Positions 7,776-15,666 of a DNA stretch of 17,821 nucleotides are shown piece by piece. Where the stretch lies: positions 1 through 17,821 of the forward strand of contig CAZJIU010000044.1 in the NCBI GenBank assembly GCA_964546145.1, in the 5' to 3' direction. The stretch is from CAZAKO01 sp964546145 (GTDB taxonomy: Bacteria > Fidelibacterota > UBA2242). Positions within the stretch are counted from its first letter, which is position 1; each line of letters starts with the position of its first letter. Below the pieces are notes generated by a model. It had not been told where the DNA came from and did not search any database. It saw only the letters and a program-made list of their open reading frames with translations. Position numbers and translations under genes: made by a program.

Positions 7776-9080
7776 ATGAACAAGAAGTATCTATGTGTCA
7801 TTTTCATGTTTTGTTTTATTCCTTCTCTCCTTTTTGGAATGGTGACTAATACAAACCAAAGTGCAGAATACATAAGAATGATGAATCGAAATGCCAGTAC
7901 CGGTCTTGATGCTGTTCTCTTTAATCCTGCTGGTTTATCACGTTTGGAAGATGGGACGTATATTTATTTCAGTAGCCAGACAATCTGGCAATCGCGCAAA
8001 GTGATTGCAAAATACCCGGATTACAATACCGACACTTTCACAGGGGAGACATTTGTCCCAACATTTCCGAATGTTTATTTTGCTCACAAACGGAATAAAC
8101 TATCATTTTTCGGGGGATTCATGCCAATAGGCGGTGGTGGCAGCGCAAAATTTCCAAATGGTCTACCAACATTTGATTATCAACTTGCTAAGTTAGTTGG
8201 TTTGCCCGCCGGGTTAGTTAATGAGGCATTAGCGCCCTACGGAAAGATCACTGGATATTCTGTGGATGCTTCTTTCACCGGATCTTCCGTTTATTATGCT
8301 GGTCAGGGAGGGATTACCTATTCGATAACGGATATGTTTTCTGCTGCCTTTGGGCTTCGTTATGTATATGCAAATAATACCTATGTTGGATCTTTGGAAA
8401 ATGCAGTTTTAGAAGCAGCCAATGGGAATATTGAAGGCGTGATACCGAACATTGAGGTCAATTCAAAAAATACCGGGACGGCATACACAGCAGTTTTTGG
8501 TTTTGGTGTTGCTCCTTCAGAAAAGCTAAACATTGGTTTGCGCTATGAATTAAAAACAAAACTGGAAGTGGAGTCTTCAACAGAAAAAGATAATACAGAT
8601 TTGGTGTTAGATGAACCAATGTTTCCCGATGGTGTTACTTATCATGAAGATATACCTGCCCAATTTGGTGCGGGCATATCTTTTAAACCAGTTAATCGCT
8701 TACGCTTTGAAGCCGATTTTAACTATTGGTTTAACACTGCCTGTGATTGGGATGGTGATGAAGAAAATGTGGTCAATGATTTTAATACCGGTTTAGGTAT
8801 TGAGTTTTCACTTACAAATGCTCTTTTATTAAGTACGGGCTTTCTATACTCTACTACAGGAGCTACCGATGCCTATAATTCAGATCTGGATTATAGCTTA
8901 GCTTCGTCTACGCTCTGTGCGGGATTTCAATACACTCTAAATAATAAAACAGCTTTAAGTTTTGGTCTGAGCAATACTTTTTATCAAGAAGGGCAGAACA
9001 ACGATGTTGGCACAATTTTCGAGGAGAATTATCAAAAAACCGCTCTTGTCATAGCGTTTGGAGTTCAGTACAAGTTTTAA
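7776..9080 (+). CDS. FadL/OmpP1/TodX-family outer-membrane channel
   Basis: A signal peptide (MNKKYLCVIFMFCFIPSLLFG) is followed by the FadL signature region. NQSAEYIRMMNRNASTGLDAVLFNPAGLSRLEDG contains the NPAGL motif of the N-terminal plug. Alternating hydrophobic/polar strands continue to the end, and the protein finishes with VQYKF, giving the C-terminal Phe read by the BAM assembly machine. FadL-type channels carry long-chain fatty acids or other hydrophobic compounds across the outer membrane by lateral diffusion. At 434 residues the length is normal. ATG 7776 is preferred over the in-frame GTG 7764, because the purine-rich TGAGGGGA run that would serve as ribosome-binding site overlaps that GTG. 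The substrate cannot be read from sequence. Confidence 0.85.
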   Translation: MNKKYLCVIFMFCFIPSLLFGMVTNTNQSAEYIRMMNRNASTGLDAVLFNPAGLSRLEDGTYIYFSSQTIWQSRKVIAKYPDYNTDTFTGETFVPTFPNVYFAHKRNKLSFFGGFMPIGGGGSAKFPNGLPTFDYQLAKLVGLPAGLVNEALAPYGKITGYSVDASFTGSSVYYAGQGGITYSITDMFSAAFGLRYVYANNTYVGSLENAVLEAANGNIEGVIPNIEVNSKNTGTAYTAVFGFGVAPSEKLNIGLRYELKTKLEVESSTEKDNTDLVLDEPMFPDGVTYHEDIPAQFGAGISFKPVNRLRFEADFNYWFNTACDWDGDEENVVNDFNTGLGIEFSLTNALLLSTGFLYSTTGATDAYNSDLDYSLASSTLCAGFQYTLNNKTALSFGLSNTFYQEGQNNDVGTIFEENYQKTALVIAFGVQYKF

Positions 9081-9171
9081 TCATTTATTAACAGCTGATA
9101 TAGTTAATTACATGAAATATTGAAAAGGGAATTTCGCATAAAAGATTATCTTATTGATTTATGAGAATAAT

Positions 9172-10401
9172 ATGAAAAAAGTTGAATCAATTATCGTTTT
9201 ATTGTTAATCATAGTAAGTATTGCTTACTCTCAGGAAAAAGAACGCACTGGCTGGGGGTGGGGAGGAGTACCGGCACTCAACTATAACGCCGATGAGGGG
9301 TTCGGCTATGGTGTTGTCGGGAATATTTATAATTATGCCGAAGGTGGCTATTCGCCGTATTACTGGACGATTCAGCCGCAGATTTTTTTTACTACTGGCG
9401 GAAAGCAGGAACACTGGCTCTGGTTTGATAGCCCGTATATTCTAGGTAAAGGAATTAGAGTAACAGCCGAATTGAAGATGATGAAACAGTTGTATGATCC
9501 CTATTACGGAATCGGAAATGAGACCACGTATGAAGAACTGAAATTTAAGGTTGATGATGACGATCAACCGCAGGATTCTGGTTTATTTATTGATAAGGAT
9601 TACTATACGTATCAGCGGCAGCAGTTTTCATTGAAAGCGGATTTTTTGAAGGCTTTGCAGACTCATCCAAACGGTCGTCCAAAGCTCTCGGCACTGCTCG
9701 GATTTGGGATCATCAGTACGACAAATGAATTAAATGGCGATTCGTCAAAGCTGCAAGAGGATCTGGTTGCTGGCGTCGTTACGCAGAAAGAGATTGACGG
9801 TGGTTTTACAAATTACCTGAAGCTGGGCATCATCCATGATACCAGGGATAATGAACCGGCGCCTAATCAGGGTAATTGGACCGATATCGTCATAGAAATC
9901 TACCCAAAGCTGTTGGGAAGCGATTACCAATATTCCCGTGCTACGCTGACGGATCGTCGCTATTTCCCGATTACTAAGAAATTTGTGTATGCTCAGCGAA
10001 TCCTTTTCGAAAAGATTTTCGGTGATGTGCCCTTTTACGATTTGTGTCTTTACGGCAGTTCCTACAAAGTTGATGAGGGCTTGGGCGGCTCCAAGAGTTT
10101 GCGCGGCGTTTTGAAGAACCGGTTTATTGGCAAGACGAAATTATTCGCCAACCTCGAAGTCCGTTTCAAATTTCTTGAATTTAGTACCCTGGGGCAGGAT
10201 TTTTATTTAGCGACCAATGAGTATCTTGATCTGGGAAAAGTTTGGGATAAGAAAGATAAGTCCGATTTTTCTGATATTCATTTTGGTTATGGCGCCGGAT
10301 TACATATCGGCTGGAACGAAAACTTCATTGTTGCGGTTGATTGCGGAACATCCAAAGAGACGGGTCTACAGCCGTATATTGGACTGGGATATCTCTTCTA
10401 A
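9172..10401 (+). CDS. Omp85/BamA-type surface-antigen β-barrel without POTRA domains
   Basis: MKKVESIIVLLLIIVSIAYS is a signal peptide with likely cleavage before Gln21. The mature protein has no room for POTRA repeats. The barrel region shows the Omp85 features DTRDNEPAPNQG (223-234), GGSKSLRG (305-312, the conserved LRG lid-loop motif) followed by FANLEVRFKF, a late GYGAGLHIG strand, and a terminal GYLF. It belongs to the bacterial surface antigen (D15) barrel family, which includes translocation barrels and patatin-linked barrels. A barrel-only member of about 409 residues is known as a type, but its role is unclear. ATG 9172 is preferred over TTG 9154 because it starts a clean signal peptide. 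It sits 91 bp after the FadL-like gene, suggesting an outer-membrane cluster. Confidence 0.8.
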   Translation: MKKVESIIVLLLIIVSIAYSQEKERTGWGWGGVPALNYNADEGFGYGVVGNIYNYAEGGYSPYYWTIQPQIFFTTGGKQEHWLWFDSPYILGKGIRVTAELKMMKQLYDPYYGIGNETTYEELKFKVDDDDQPQDSGLFIDKDYYTYQRQQFSLKADFLKALQTHPNGRPKLSALLGFGIISTTNELNGDSSKLQEDLVAGVVTQKEIDGGFTNYLKLGIIHDTRDNEPAPNQGNWTDIVIEIYPKLLGSDYQYSRATLTDRRYFPITKKFVYAQRILFEKIFGDVPFYDLCLYGSSYKVDEGLGGSKSLRGVLKNRFIGKTKLFANLEVRFKFLEFSTLGQDFYLATNEYLDLGKVWDKKDKSDFSDIHFGYGAGLHIGWNENFIVAVDCGTSKETGLQPYIGLGYLF

Positions 10402-10410
10402 ATTTTTTCT

Positions 10411-10432
10411 GATTTAGATAAAAATCTTTTTT
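10411..10432 (+). terminator. Weak candidate intrinsic terminator after the Omp85-type gene
   Basis: GATTT (10411-10415) pairs with AAATC (10422-10426) and is followed by six T. The stem is short and AT-rich, so termination would be leaky. It lies 10 bp after the stop codon. Confidence 0.3.
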
Positions 10433-10459
10433 ACCAAACACTTCGGTAAGGGGGCGGTG

Positions 10460-12253
10460 ATGGCACTAATTAAGGACAAAAAGGTTTTTGGCTGGACAAT
10501 GTACGACTGGGCAAATTCGTCGTTTGCCACAACCGTCATGGCTGGTTTTTTCCCGGTATTTTTTAAGAGTTATTGGAGTGCCGGCGCCGATGTAAACCAG
10601 AGTACAGCTATGCTGGGGTATGCAAATTCGCTGGCTTCGCTGGTGGTTGCCCTCCTGGCGCCGATCCTGGGAGCAATTGCGGATCAAAGTTCGGGTAAGA
10701 AAAAGTTTTTGATATTTTTCGCCTACCTGGGTGTTTTGATGACCGGTTGCCTTTATATGGTGAAATTTGGTCAGTGGTTGCTTGCCGCTATTTTTTATGT
10801 ACTGGGAACGGTGGGTTTTTCCGGCGCTAATTCATTTTACGACAGTCTGCTGCCGGATGTTGCCGATGAGAAAAAAATTGATTATGTTTCCTCGAAAGGT
10901 TTTGCACTGGGTTATCTGGGTGGCGGCTTACTATTTTTACTAAATGTGCTGTGGGTCTTGCAACCGAAAATGTTTGGCTTTCCACGCGAGGTTAATTCCC
11001 TGGTTGCTGACCAATTGGTTAAAGATGCGACTGAAATTCGTCTTGCCAGTGATGCCGATTTTTCAATTCCTGGAGGCAAGCAGTCAGCTAAAGCAATTTT
11101 AATCAGTAATTTTAACGTCCCGATTCGGGATATAAAAATAGTTGAAAACAGCATTAGTAATGATATCTGGATTACGGTTGAAATACCGCAAGGAGTGAAT
11201 CCGAATCTCTTAGAGAAGGAAGTTACCTTTGGCCAATACAAGAAGGGTGAAATAGCAGCAATTTCGGAAGATAACCAATCCTTTCGAATTGGGAACTTAA
11301 CTAGGAAAGTTACGCAAGCATCCGAAGTAGAATTTAGTATCCGCAATGAGATTACTTATACAGGTTTCACGAATGGGCAACTTACTGGTGTTACCGGGCT
11401 AGATAATCATTTTGGAATCATCACGATTAAGTCTGATTTTTTACCGCCGCCGGTGGAGTTTCTGTCAATTCGGATCAGTTTTCTGTCGGTGGCCTTATGG
11501 TGGGCAATTTTTACCATTCCACTCATTCTTTATGTCAAAGAGCACCAACGGGCAAGAAACGAGCAACAAAAGGTGAATTATATAAAATTGGGTTTTGAAC
11601 AACTTGGGCGAACCTTCAAGAAGATCCGGCATCTACGCATCGTCTTTCTGTTTCTGGTTGCCTACTGGTTGTACATTGACGGAGTAGATACGATTATTCG
11701 CATGGCGGTGGATTACGGGATGTCAATTGGATTTCCCTCCAATGCACTGATTGTAGCTCTGTTGATTACCCAATTTGTCGGTTTTCCGGCGGCTTTGGCT
11801 TTTGGTAGACTGGGGGAGCGGTGGGATGTAAAAAAATCTATCTTCATCGCAATTGCGGTTTACCTGCTGGTAACTTTTTACGGGGTGATGATGACCAAGG
11901 TCATTGAGTTTTACGTACTGGCAATTGTAATTGGTCTGGTACAGGGCGGAATTCAGGCTCTAAGCCGTTCCTTTTATTCCCGTTTAATTCCCAAAGATCA
12001 GTCTGCGGAATTCTACGGATTTTATAATATGCTGGGTAAATTTGCCGTGATATTTGGTCCGGTAATTATCGGTACGGTCGGATTAATAGTGCGGCGGATG
12101 GGATATTCGACTAATATTGCATCACGGACAGGAATTGCTTCGGTTTCGATCCTGTTTCTGATTGGCGGTGTTTTATTATACTTTGTAGATGAGCAGAAAG
12201 GCAAACAGGAAATCCAATATCTGAAATTAAAAGAGGGTGAAATTTCTGGTTGA
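10460..12253 (+). CDS. UMF1/Atg22-like MFS permease with a soluble TM5-TM6 insert
   Basis: KVFGWTMYDWANSSFATTV at the N-terminus is the hallmark of the UMF1 (Atg22-related) MFS family. The late motifs GLVQGGIQALSRSFYSRLIPKDQSAEFYGFYNMLGKF and the TM12 segment SILFLIGGVLLYFVDEQKG also fit. Numbered from the GTG at 10457, TM1-TM5 are near 17-39, 54-75, 83-101, 107-127 and 147-168. A hydrophilic block of about 158 residues (176-333) follows, then TM6 at 338-359, a basic cytoplasmic loop, and TM7-TM12. Most family members are about 400-450 residues, so the insert accounts for the length of 597. Bacterial UMF1 substrates are unknown and yeast Atg22 exports vacuolar amino acids. ATG 10460 with AAGGGGG five nt upstream is preferred over the overlapping GTG 10457. 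Confidence 0.82.
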   Translation: MALIKDKKVFGWTMYDWANSSFATTVMAGFFPVFFKSYWSAGADVNQSTAMLGYANSLASLVVALLAPILGAIADQSSGKKKFLIFFAYLGVLMTGCLYMVKFGQWLLAAIFYVLGTVGFSGANSFYDSLLPDVADEKKIDYVSSKGFALGYLGGGLLFLLNVLWVLQPKMFGFPREVNSLVADQLVKDATEIRLASDADFSIPGGKQSAKAILISNFNVPIRDIKIVENSISNDIWITVEIPQGVNPNLLEKEVTFGQYKKGEIAAISEDNQSFRIGNLTRKVTQASEVEFSIRNEITYTGFTNGQLTGVTGLDNHFGIITIKSDFLPPPVEFLSIRISFLSVALWWAIFTIPLILYVKEHQRARNEQQKVNYIKLGFEQLGRTFKKIRHLRIVFLFLVAYWLYIDGVDTIIRMAVDYGMSIGFPSNALIVALLITQFVGFPAALAFGRLGERWDVKKSIFIAIAVYLLVTFYGVMMTKVIEFYVLAIVIGLVQGGIQALSRSFYSRLIPKDQSAEFYGFYNMLGKFAVIFGPVIIGTVGLIVRRMGYSTNIASRTGIASVSILFLIGGVLLYFVDEQKGKQEIQYLKLKEGEISG

Positions 12254-12331
12254 TCATACGGGAATTTTTATCCTGATATTTTACTTTTGATGATTTTAAG
12301 TATTTAACGGTGTTTCAATCTTTTATCTGTT

Positions 12332-12350
12332 AAAATCTAAAAAGATTTTT
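12332..12350 (+). terminator. Weak AT-rich terminator-like hairpin
   Basis: AAAATCT (12332-12338) pairs with AGATTTT (12343-12349) around an AAAA loop. It lies in the 175-bp gap after the UMF1-like gene. Only one GC pair and no separate T-run follow, so function is uncertain. I see no other feature in this gap. Confidence 0.3.
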
Positions 12351-12428
12351 CTGGCATTTTGGTAATTTAATATGTATTTTCTTTTCGTTCGCAGATAGTT
12401 GTAGGGGTAGGTTAAATTAAAAAAGAAG

Positions 12429-12818
12429 ATGAAAGTTAAAATACTTTACGCATTTAGCTTGCTACTGATTGCCGGATTTGTCGCGGCGATTTTGGTTGCT
12501 GGTAAATATTCGCCTACAACTCCGGAGCTGATTACTATCCATATTGATGGGATTGAGAATCATACAATAGCTGATAAGATCGAGGAAATTTTTCAGATGC
12601 TTGATGGAGTTCAAACAGTTATTGTTGATGATAAGGCAAATTTATTCACCGTCCGCTACGATTCAGGGAAAATCAACCTGCAAGTTTTAGAGAGCAAATT
12701 AGCCAATATGGGGATAAAATTTATGCCGCTTGAACAGGTCAATATCCTGGAGCCTAATATTCAACGAGAAGGTAAAAAATTCATTTCGGTAAAAATCAAT
12801 TCGGCTGCCGAATATTAA
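12429..12818 (+). CDS. Membrane-anchored HMA-like domain protein lacking the CxxC motif
   Basis: Residues 6-25 form a hydrophobic N-terminal segment (ILYAFSLLLIAGFVAAILVA), either an uncleaved anchor or a signal peptide. Residues about 33-99 follow the βαββαβ pattern of heavy-metal-associated domains: LITIHIDGI, then helix ADKIEEIFQML, the highly typical DGVQTVIVDDKANLFTVRYDSGKI, helix VLESKLANMG and a last strand. Where HMA proteins have GMxCxxC, this one has GIENHTI (41-47), so both metal-binding cysteines are missing. A role as a copper chaperone is therefore unlikely; a fold reused for interaction or sensing is more plausible. The ribosome-binding site is weak (AAAAGAAG). The gene ends before a strong terminator, so it seems to be a single-gene unit. 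Confidence 0.7.
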   Translation: MKVKILYAFSLLLIAGFVAAILVAGKYSPTTPELITIHIDGIENHTIADKIEEIFQMLDGVQTVIVDDKANLFTVRYDSGKINLQVLESKLANMGIKFMPLEQVNILEPNIQREGKKFISVKINSAAEY

Positions 12819-12840
12819 CATAATTGTCAGCTAAAATATA

Positions 12841-12868
12841 AAGCCCTCGAAAAAACGAGGGCTTTTTT
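12841..12868 (+). terminator. Strong bidirectional intrinsic terminator
   Basis: AAGCCCTCG (12841-12849) pairs perfectly with CGAGGGCTT (12856-12864) around six A, followed by a T-run to 12868. On the minus strand the same hairpin starts two nt past the tRNA discriminator base and is followed by an AT-rich tail. It therefore serves both the HMA-like gene (+) and the converging tRNA-Leu gene (-). Confidence 0.9.
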
Positions 12869-12870
12869 GT

Positions 12871-12953
12871 GCCCGAGGCGAGATTTGAACTCGCACGGCC
12901 TTAAGACCACTAGACCCTGAACCTAGCGTGTCTACCAATTCCACCACCCGGGC
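12871..12953 (-). tRNA. tRNA-Leu (anticodon CAG)
   Basis: Read on the minus strand, the acceptor stem is GCCCGGG pairing with CUCGGGC (one G-U pair). The D-arm contains AAUUGGUAGAC. The anticodon stem CUAGG/UCUAG encloses the loop UUCAGGG, giving anticodon CAG, which reads CUG. A long variable arm follows (GGUCUUAAGGCC), as expected for class II leucine tRNAs. The T-loop GUUCAAAUC and discriminator A at 12870 are also correct for leucine. CCA is not encoded and must be added after transcription. Length is 83 nt without CCA. Confidence 0.96.
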
Positions 12954-12968
12954 TTCAATAAGCGGTTA

Positions 12969-12997
12969 AATATAAAAACCCTTCGGCAGTTCTCCAA
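12969..12997 (-). promoter_or_regulatory. Promoter of the tRNA-Leu gene
   Basis: On the minus strand, TTGGAG (12997-12992) and TATATT (12974-12969) are separated by exactly 17 nt. Transcription would start about 8-10 nt upstream of the mature tRNA 5' end at 12953, a normal short leader. The site overlaps the region upstream of smpB. Confidence 0.55.
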
Positions 12998-13006
12998 GAT
13001 TTACTA

Positions 13007-13510
13007 TTGAAAAATCTTTTAAAAGAGATTAACTTCCGCCTCGTGGAATCAAAAGGAATTGAGATTATTACCAGCAATAAGAAGGCTTTCCACGATTATG
13101 AAATTGTGGATAAAATCGAAGCCGGTGTCGAGTTACAGGGTTCTGAAGTCAAGTCCTTGCGGGCGCGACATGCGAATCTGAAAGACAGCTATGCCAGCAT
13201 TCGCGATGGTGAAGTATTTCTATTGAAGGCGCACATCGCTGCCTATAAATTTAGCGGCAATTATGACAATCACGAACCGGAGCGGGCACGCCGGCTCCTG
13301 CTCCATAAAAAAGAGATTACCAGACTTCGTCGTAATATGGAATCTAAGGGGATTACGTTGATTCCCTTAAGATTATATTTTAATCCGAAAGGAGTTGTGA
13401 AGGTTGAACTGGGTCTAGCTAAAGGAAAACGACAATACGATAAACGGGCAGCTATTGCCGAAAGAGACCTCGAACGAGAAATGGATCGTTTTAGAAAAGG
13501 AAAGTTGTAG
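13007..13510 (+). CDS. smpB: SmpB, tmRNA-binding protein of trans-translation
   Basis: Strong family motifs are seen: ITSNKKAFHDYEI near 21-33, EAGVELQGSEVKSLRARHANLKDSYASI (38-65), ...LLKAHIAAYKFSGNYDNHEPERARRLLLHKKEI, and the C-terminal LGLAKGKRQYDKR with a basic tail ending RKGKL. SmpB binds SsrA RNA and the stalled ribosome, placing the tRNA-like end in the A site for ribosome rescue. Homologues usually begin just before the NKKAFHDY strand. The first 12 residues from TTG 13007 may therefore be untranslated, and GTG 13043 is the main alternative (155 residues). Neither has a good ribosome-binding site. tyrS begins one nt after the stop. No ssrA gene is in the window. Confidence 0.93.
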   Translation: MKNLLKEINFRLVESKGIEIITSNKKAFHDYEIVDKIEAGVELQGSEVKSLRARHANLKDSYASIRDGEVFLLKAHIAAYKFSGNYDNHEPERARRLLLHKKEITRLRRNMESKGITLIPLRLYFNPKGVVKVELGLAKGKRQYDKRAAIAERDLEREMDRFRKGKL

Positions 13511-13511
13511 T

Positions 13512-14723
13512 ATGTTTCCTCCGATAAAAGAACAGCTTGAAGTAATTAAAAAGGGTGTCGAAGAACTGATTTCCGAAGAGGAATTGGTAATCAAACTCAA
13601 TAGATCGCTGAAAACCGGCAAACCACTCCGGGTGAAACAGGGTTTTGACCCAACCGCTCCGGATATCCACCTTGGGCATACGGTTGGCATTCGCAAACTG
13701 CGTGAGTTTCAGGACCTGGGGCATACCGTCGTTTTGATAATTGGTGATTACACCGGGATGGTCGGCGACCCCAGCGGAAAAAGTGAGACCCGTCCGCGGT
13801 TAAGCTATAAAGAAGTCAGAGAAAATGCCCGAACTTATGAGAAGCAATTCTTCAAGATTCTGGATCGTTCCAAAACCGAAGTTCACTATAACGGTGAATG
13901 GTTTGCCAAAATGAAGTTCGACGAAATCATGAACCTGGCGGCTACCTTTACGATTGCCCGGATTCTGGAGCGGGATGATTTTACCAAACGTTATAAAGAG
14001 GGTAATCCGATTAGTCTGCACGAATTCTTTTATCCCTTAATGCAGGGCTATGATTCGGTGGCGATTCAAAGTGATGTTGAGCTGGGTGCCACGGAACAGA
14101 AATTCAATCTGATCGCTGCTCGTCAGGTTCAGCGGGAGTATGGTCAGGAGCCGCAGGTGATTTTGACTTTGCCGGTGCTGGAGGGGATTGATGGCAGTCA
14201 GCGAATGAGCAAGAGTCTCGGAAATTATATCGGAATTGATGAACCACCTGAAGAAATGTTTGGTAAGATCATGTCTATACCAGATACATCAATTATGAAT
14301 TATGTTACTTGTGTAAGTGGGAGTACATTAACACAAATTGCTGAATATGAAAAAAGATTAAATGATCCAAGTACAAATCCGATGGAAGTCAAACTTGACC
14401 TTTCTGGTCAAACTGTAGCATTATATCATGGTAAAGGAGCCGCACAAAAAGCAAGGGAACATTTTAAACTTGTTTTCAGCAAGGGTGAATTACCCGATGA
14501 CATCAATGAGATTACGGTTGACTTATCCGGTGATCTTATGCTTGTCAAACTCTTAGCTGATAATGGAATTGTCAGTTCGAATGGCGAAGCCCGGCGTTTG
14601 ATTAAGCAGGCTGCGGTGCGGGTCAATGACGAAAAAATCTCCGATATTAATTATCGGCTTGGAGCAGGTGAATTTGTTGTCAAAGTCGGGAAAAGGCGAT
14701 TCGTGAAATTTATCGTGAAATAA
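13512..14723 (+). CDS. tyrS: Tyrosyl-tRNA synthetase
   Basis: This class I synthetase charges tRNA-Tyr. FDPTAPDIHLGH carries the HIGH-type motif (HLGH, 53-56), GDYTGMVGDPSGKSETRP the tyrosine/ATP pocket, and QRMSKSLGN the KMSKS-type loop (RMSKS, 231-235). The C-terminal S4 RNA-binding domain lies at about 341-401 (SSNGEARRLIKQAAVRVNDEKI). The 403-residue length suits the bacterial TyrZ-like type. ATG 13512 is chosen because it follows the smpB stop by one nt and has AAAAGGA about 10 nt upstream; the frame stays open back to a TTG at 13455, but that start would lie inside smpB. Bases 14221-14580, encoding the segment between the KMSKS loop and the S4 domain, are strikingly AT-rich compared with both sides. 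Confidence 0.96.
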   Translation: MFPPIKEQLEVIKKGVEELISEEELVIKLNRSLKTGKPLRVKQGFDPTAPDIHLGHTVGIRKLREFQDLGHTVVLIIGDYTGMVGDPSGKSETRPRLSYKEVRENARTYEKQFFKILDRSKTEVHYNGEWFAKMKFDEIMNLAATFTIARILERDDFTKRYKEGNPISLHEFFYPLMQGYDSVAIQSDVELGATEQKFNLIAARQVQREYGQEPQVILTLPVLEGIDGSQRMSKSLGNYIGIDEPPEEMFGKIMSIPDTSIMNYVTCVSGSTLTQIAEYEKRLNDPSTNPMEVKLDLSGQTVALYHGKGAAQKAREHFKLVFSKGELPDDINEITVDLSGDLMLVKLLADNGIVSSNGEARRLIKQAAVRVNDEKISDINYRLGAGEFVVKVGKRRFVKFIVK

Positions 14724-14769
14724 CTAGACTGATTCCCAAATTAATTAAGATAGTAGAAAAAATTTATTA

Positions 14770-15666
14770 ATGATTGTACTTTCCGGTGTAACCAAGACAT
14801 TCAATAAAACTGTTGCAGTTGATAAATTGGATTTGGAGATCCCGGCTGGTTCGATTTTCGGGCTACTGGGTCCTAACGGTGCCGGAAAGACAACTACGAT
14901 CCGGATGATCATGAATATCATCCGCCCGGACAGTGGTGAAATCCGCATCGGGGGCAAATTTATCACGAATGAAATTTATCGCCAGGTTGGTTATTTGCCG
15001 GAAGAGCGCGGACTGTATCAGAAAACGAAACTCAAGGAAACGATCATTTATTTAGCAACACTGAAGGGACTGTCCCACAACGCTGCTGTTCAGCAAACAG
15101 ATTACTATCTGAAAAAGTTCAATTTAACCGATTATGCCGAACGGAAAATCGAGGAACTGTCGAAAGGAAATCAGCAAAAAGTACAGTTTATCATCTCCGT
15201 TATTCATCAACCGGAGATCATTATTCTCGATGAACCCTTTGCCGGATTGGATCCGGTAAATCAATTGCTATTAAAGCAGATTATCACTGAATTTCAGGCA
15301 AACGGTAAGACTGTCCTTTTTTCGGCGCATCAGATGGAGCAGATTGAAAAGCTATGCAGTCGGATTTGCCTGATAAATGCCGGTAAAAGAATTTTATATG
15401 GTAACCTGAAAGAAATCAAAGATAATTACGGCAGCAAGAAGTTTAAAATTCAGTTTGAAGGAGAAAAGAGTAAGTTGGCAGATTTAATTCAGGAAGAGTG
15501 GACCATCAACGATTCGGTCATAAGCGGAAATCTCAGCCACACCACTGAAATCAATGATATTCTGAAAAAGGTAATTGCGCGAGTTACGGTTACCCATGTA
15601 GATATCGAGGAGCCATCGCTGGAGCAGATTTTTATTGACCTGGTCAAAGGAGCGCCGGATCAATGA
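14770..15666 (+). CDS. ABC transporter ATP-binding subunit, NatA/CcmA type
   Basis: Walker A is GPNGAGKT (34-41). The signature is LSKGNQQK (130-137), with KGNQQ typical of the NatA group. Walker B is IIILDEP (150-156), then FAGLDP as D-loop and SAHQMEQIE carrying the switch His. Residues after 220 form the C-terminal DUF4162-like extension ending EEPSLEQIFIDLVKG. The subunit powers the permease encoded by the next gene, with which it overlaps by four bases (ATGA). NatAB-type exporters expel Na+ or drugs and lipids; the substrate is unknown here. The gene starts 46 bp after tyrS, without a clear terminator between them. Confidence 0.93.
   Translation: MIVLSGVTKTFNKTVAVDKLDLEIPAGSIFGLLGPNGAGKTTTIRMIMNIIRPDSGEIRIGGKFITNEIYRQVGYLPEERGLYQKTKLKETIIYLATLKGLSHNAAVQQTDYYLKKFNLTDYAERKIEELSKGNQQKVQFIISVIHQPEIIILDEPFAGLDPVNQLLLKQIITEFQANGKTVLFSAHQMEQIEKLCSRICLINAGKRILYGNLKEIKDNYGSKKFKIQFEGEKSKLADLIQEEWTINDSVISGNLSHTTEINDILKKVIARVTVTHVDIEEPSLEQIFIDLVKGAPDQ

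Noticed and set aside
9120..9149. Possible promoter TTGAAA with GATTAT before the Omp85-type gene
   Set aside because: The -10 match is poor and the sequence is AT-rich, so chance is likely.
10912..11346. 144-codon minus-strand open frame
   Set aside because: It lies opposite the UMF1-like gene, has no family motifs and no plausible ribosome-binding site, and overlaps a well-supported CDS.
12429..12818. Copper chaperone (CopZ) call for the HMA-like protein
   Set aside because: Both cysteines of the metal-binding motif are absent, so the function cannot be transferred.
13455..13511. Upstream TTG start for tyrS
   Set aside because: It would overlap smpB by 56 bp and add 19 residues not expected in the family; ATG 13512 has a good ribosome-binding site.
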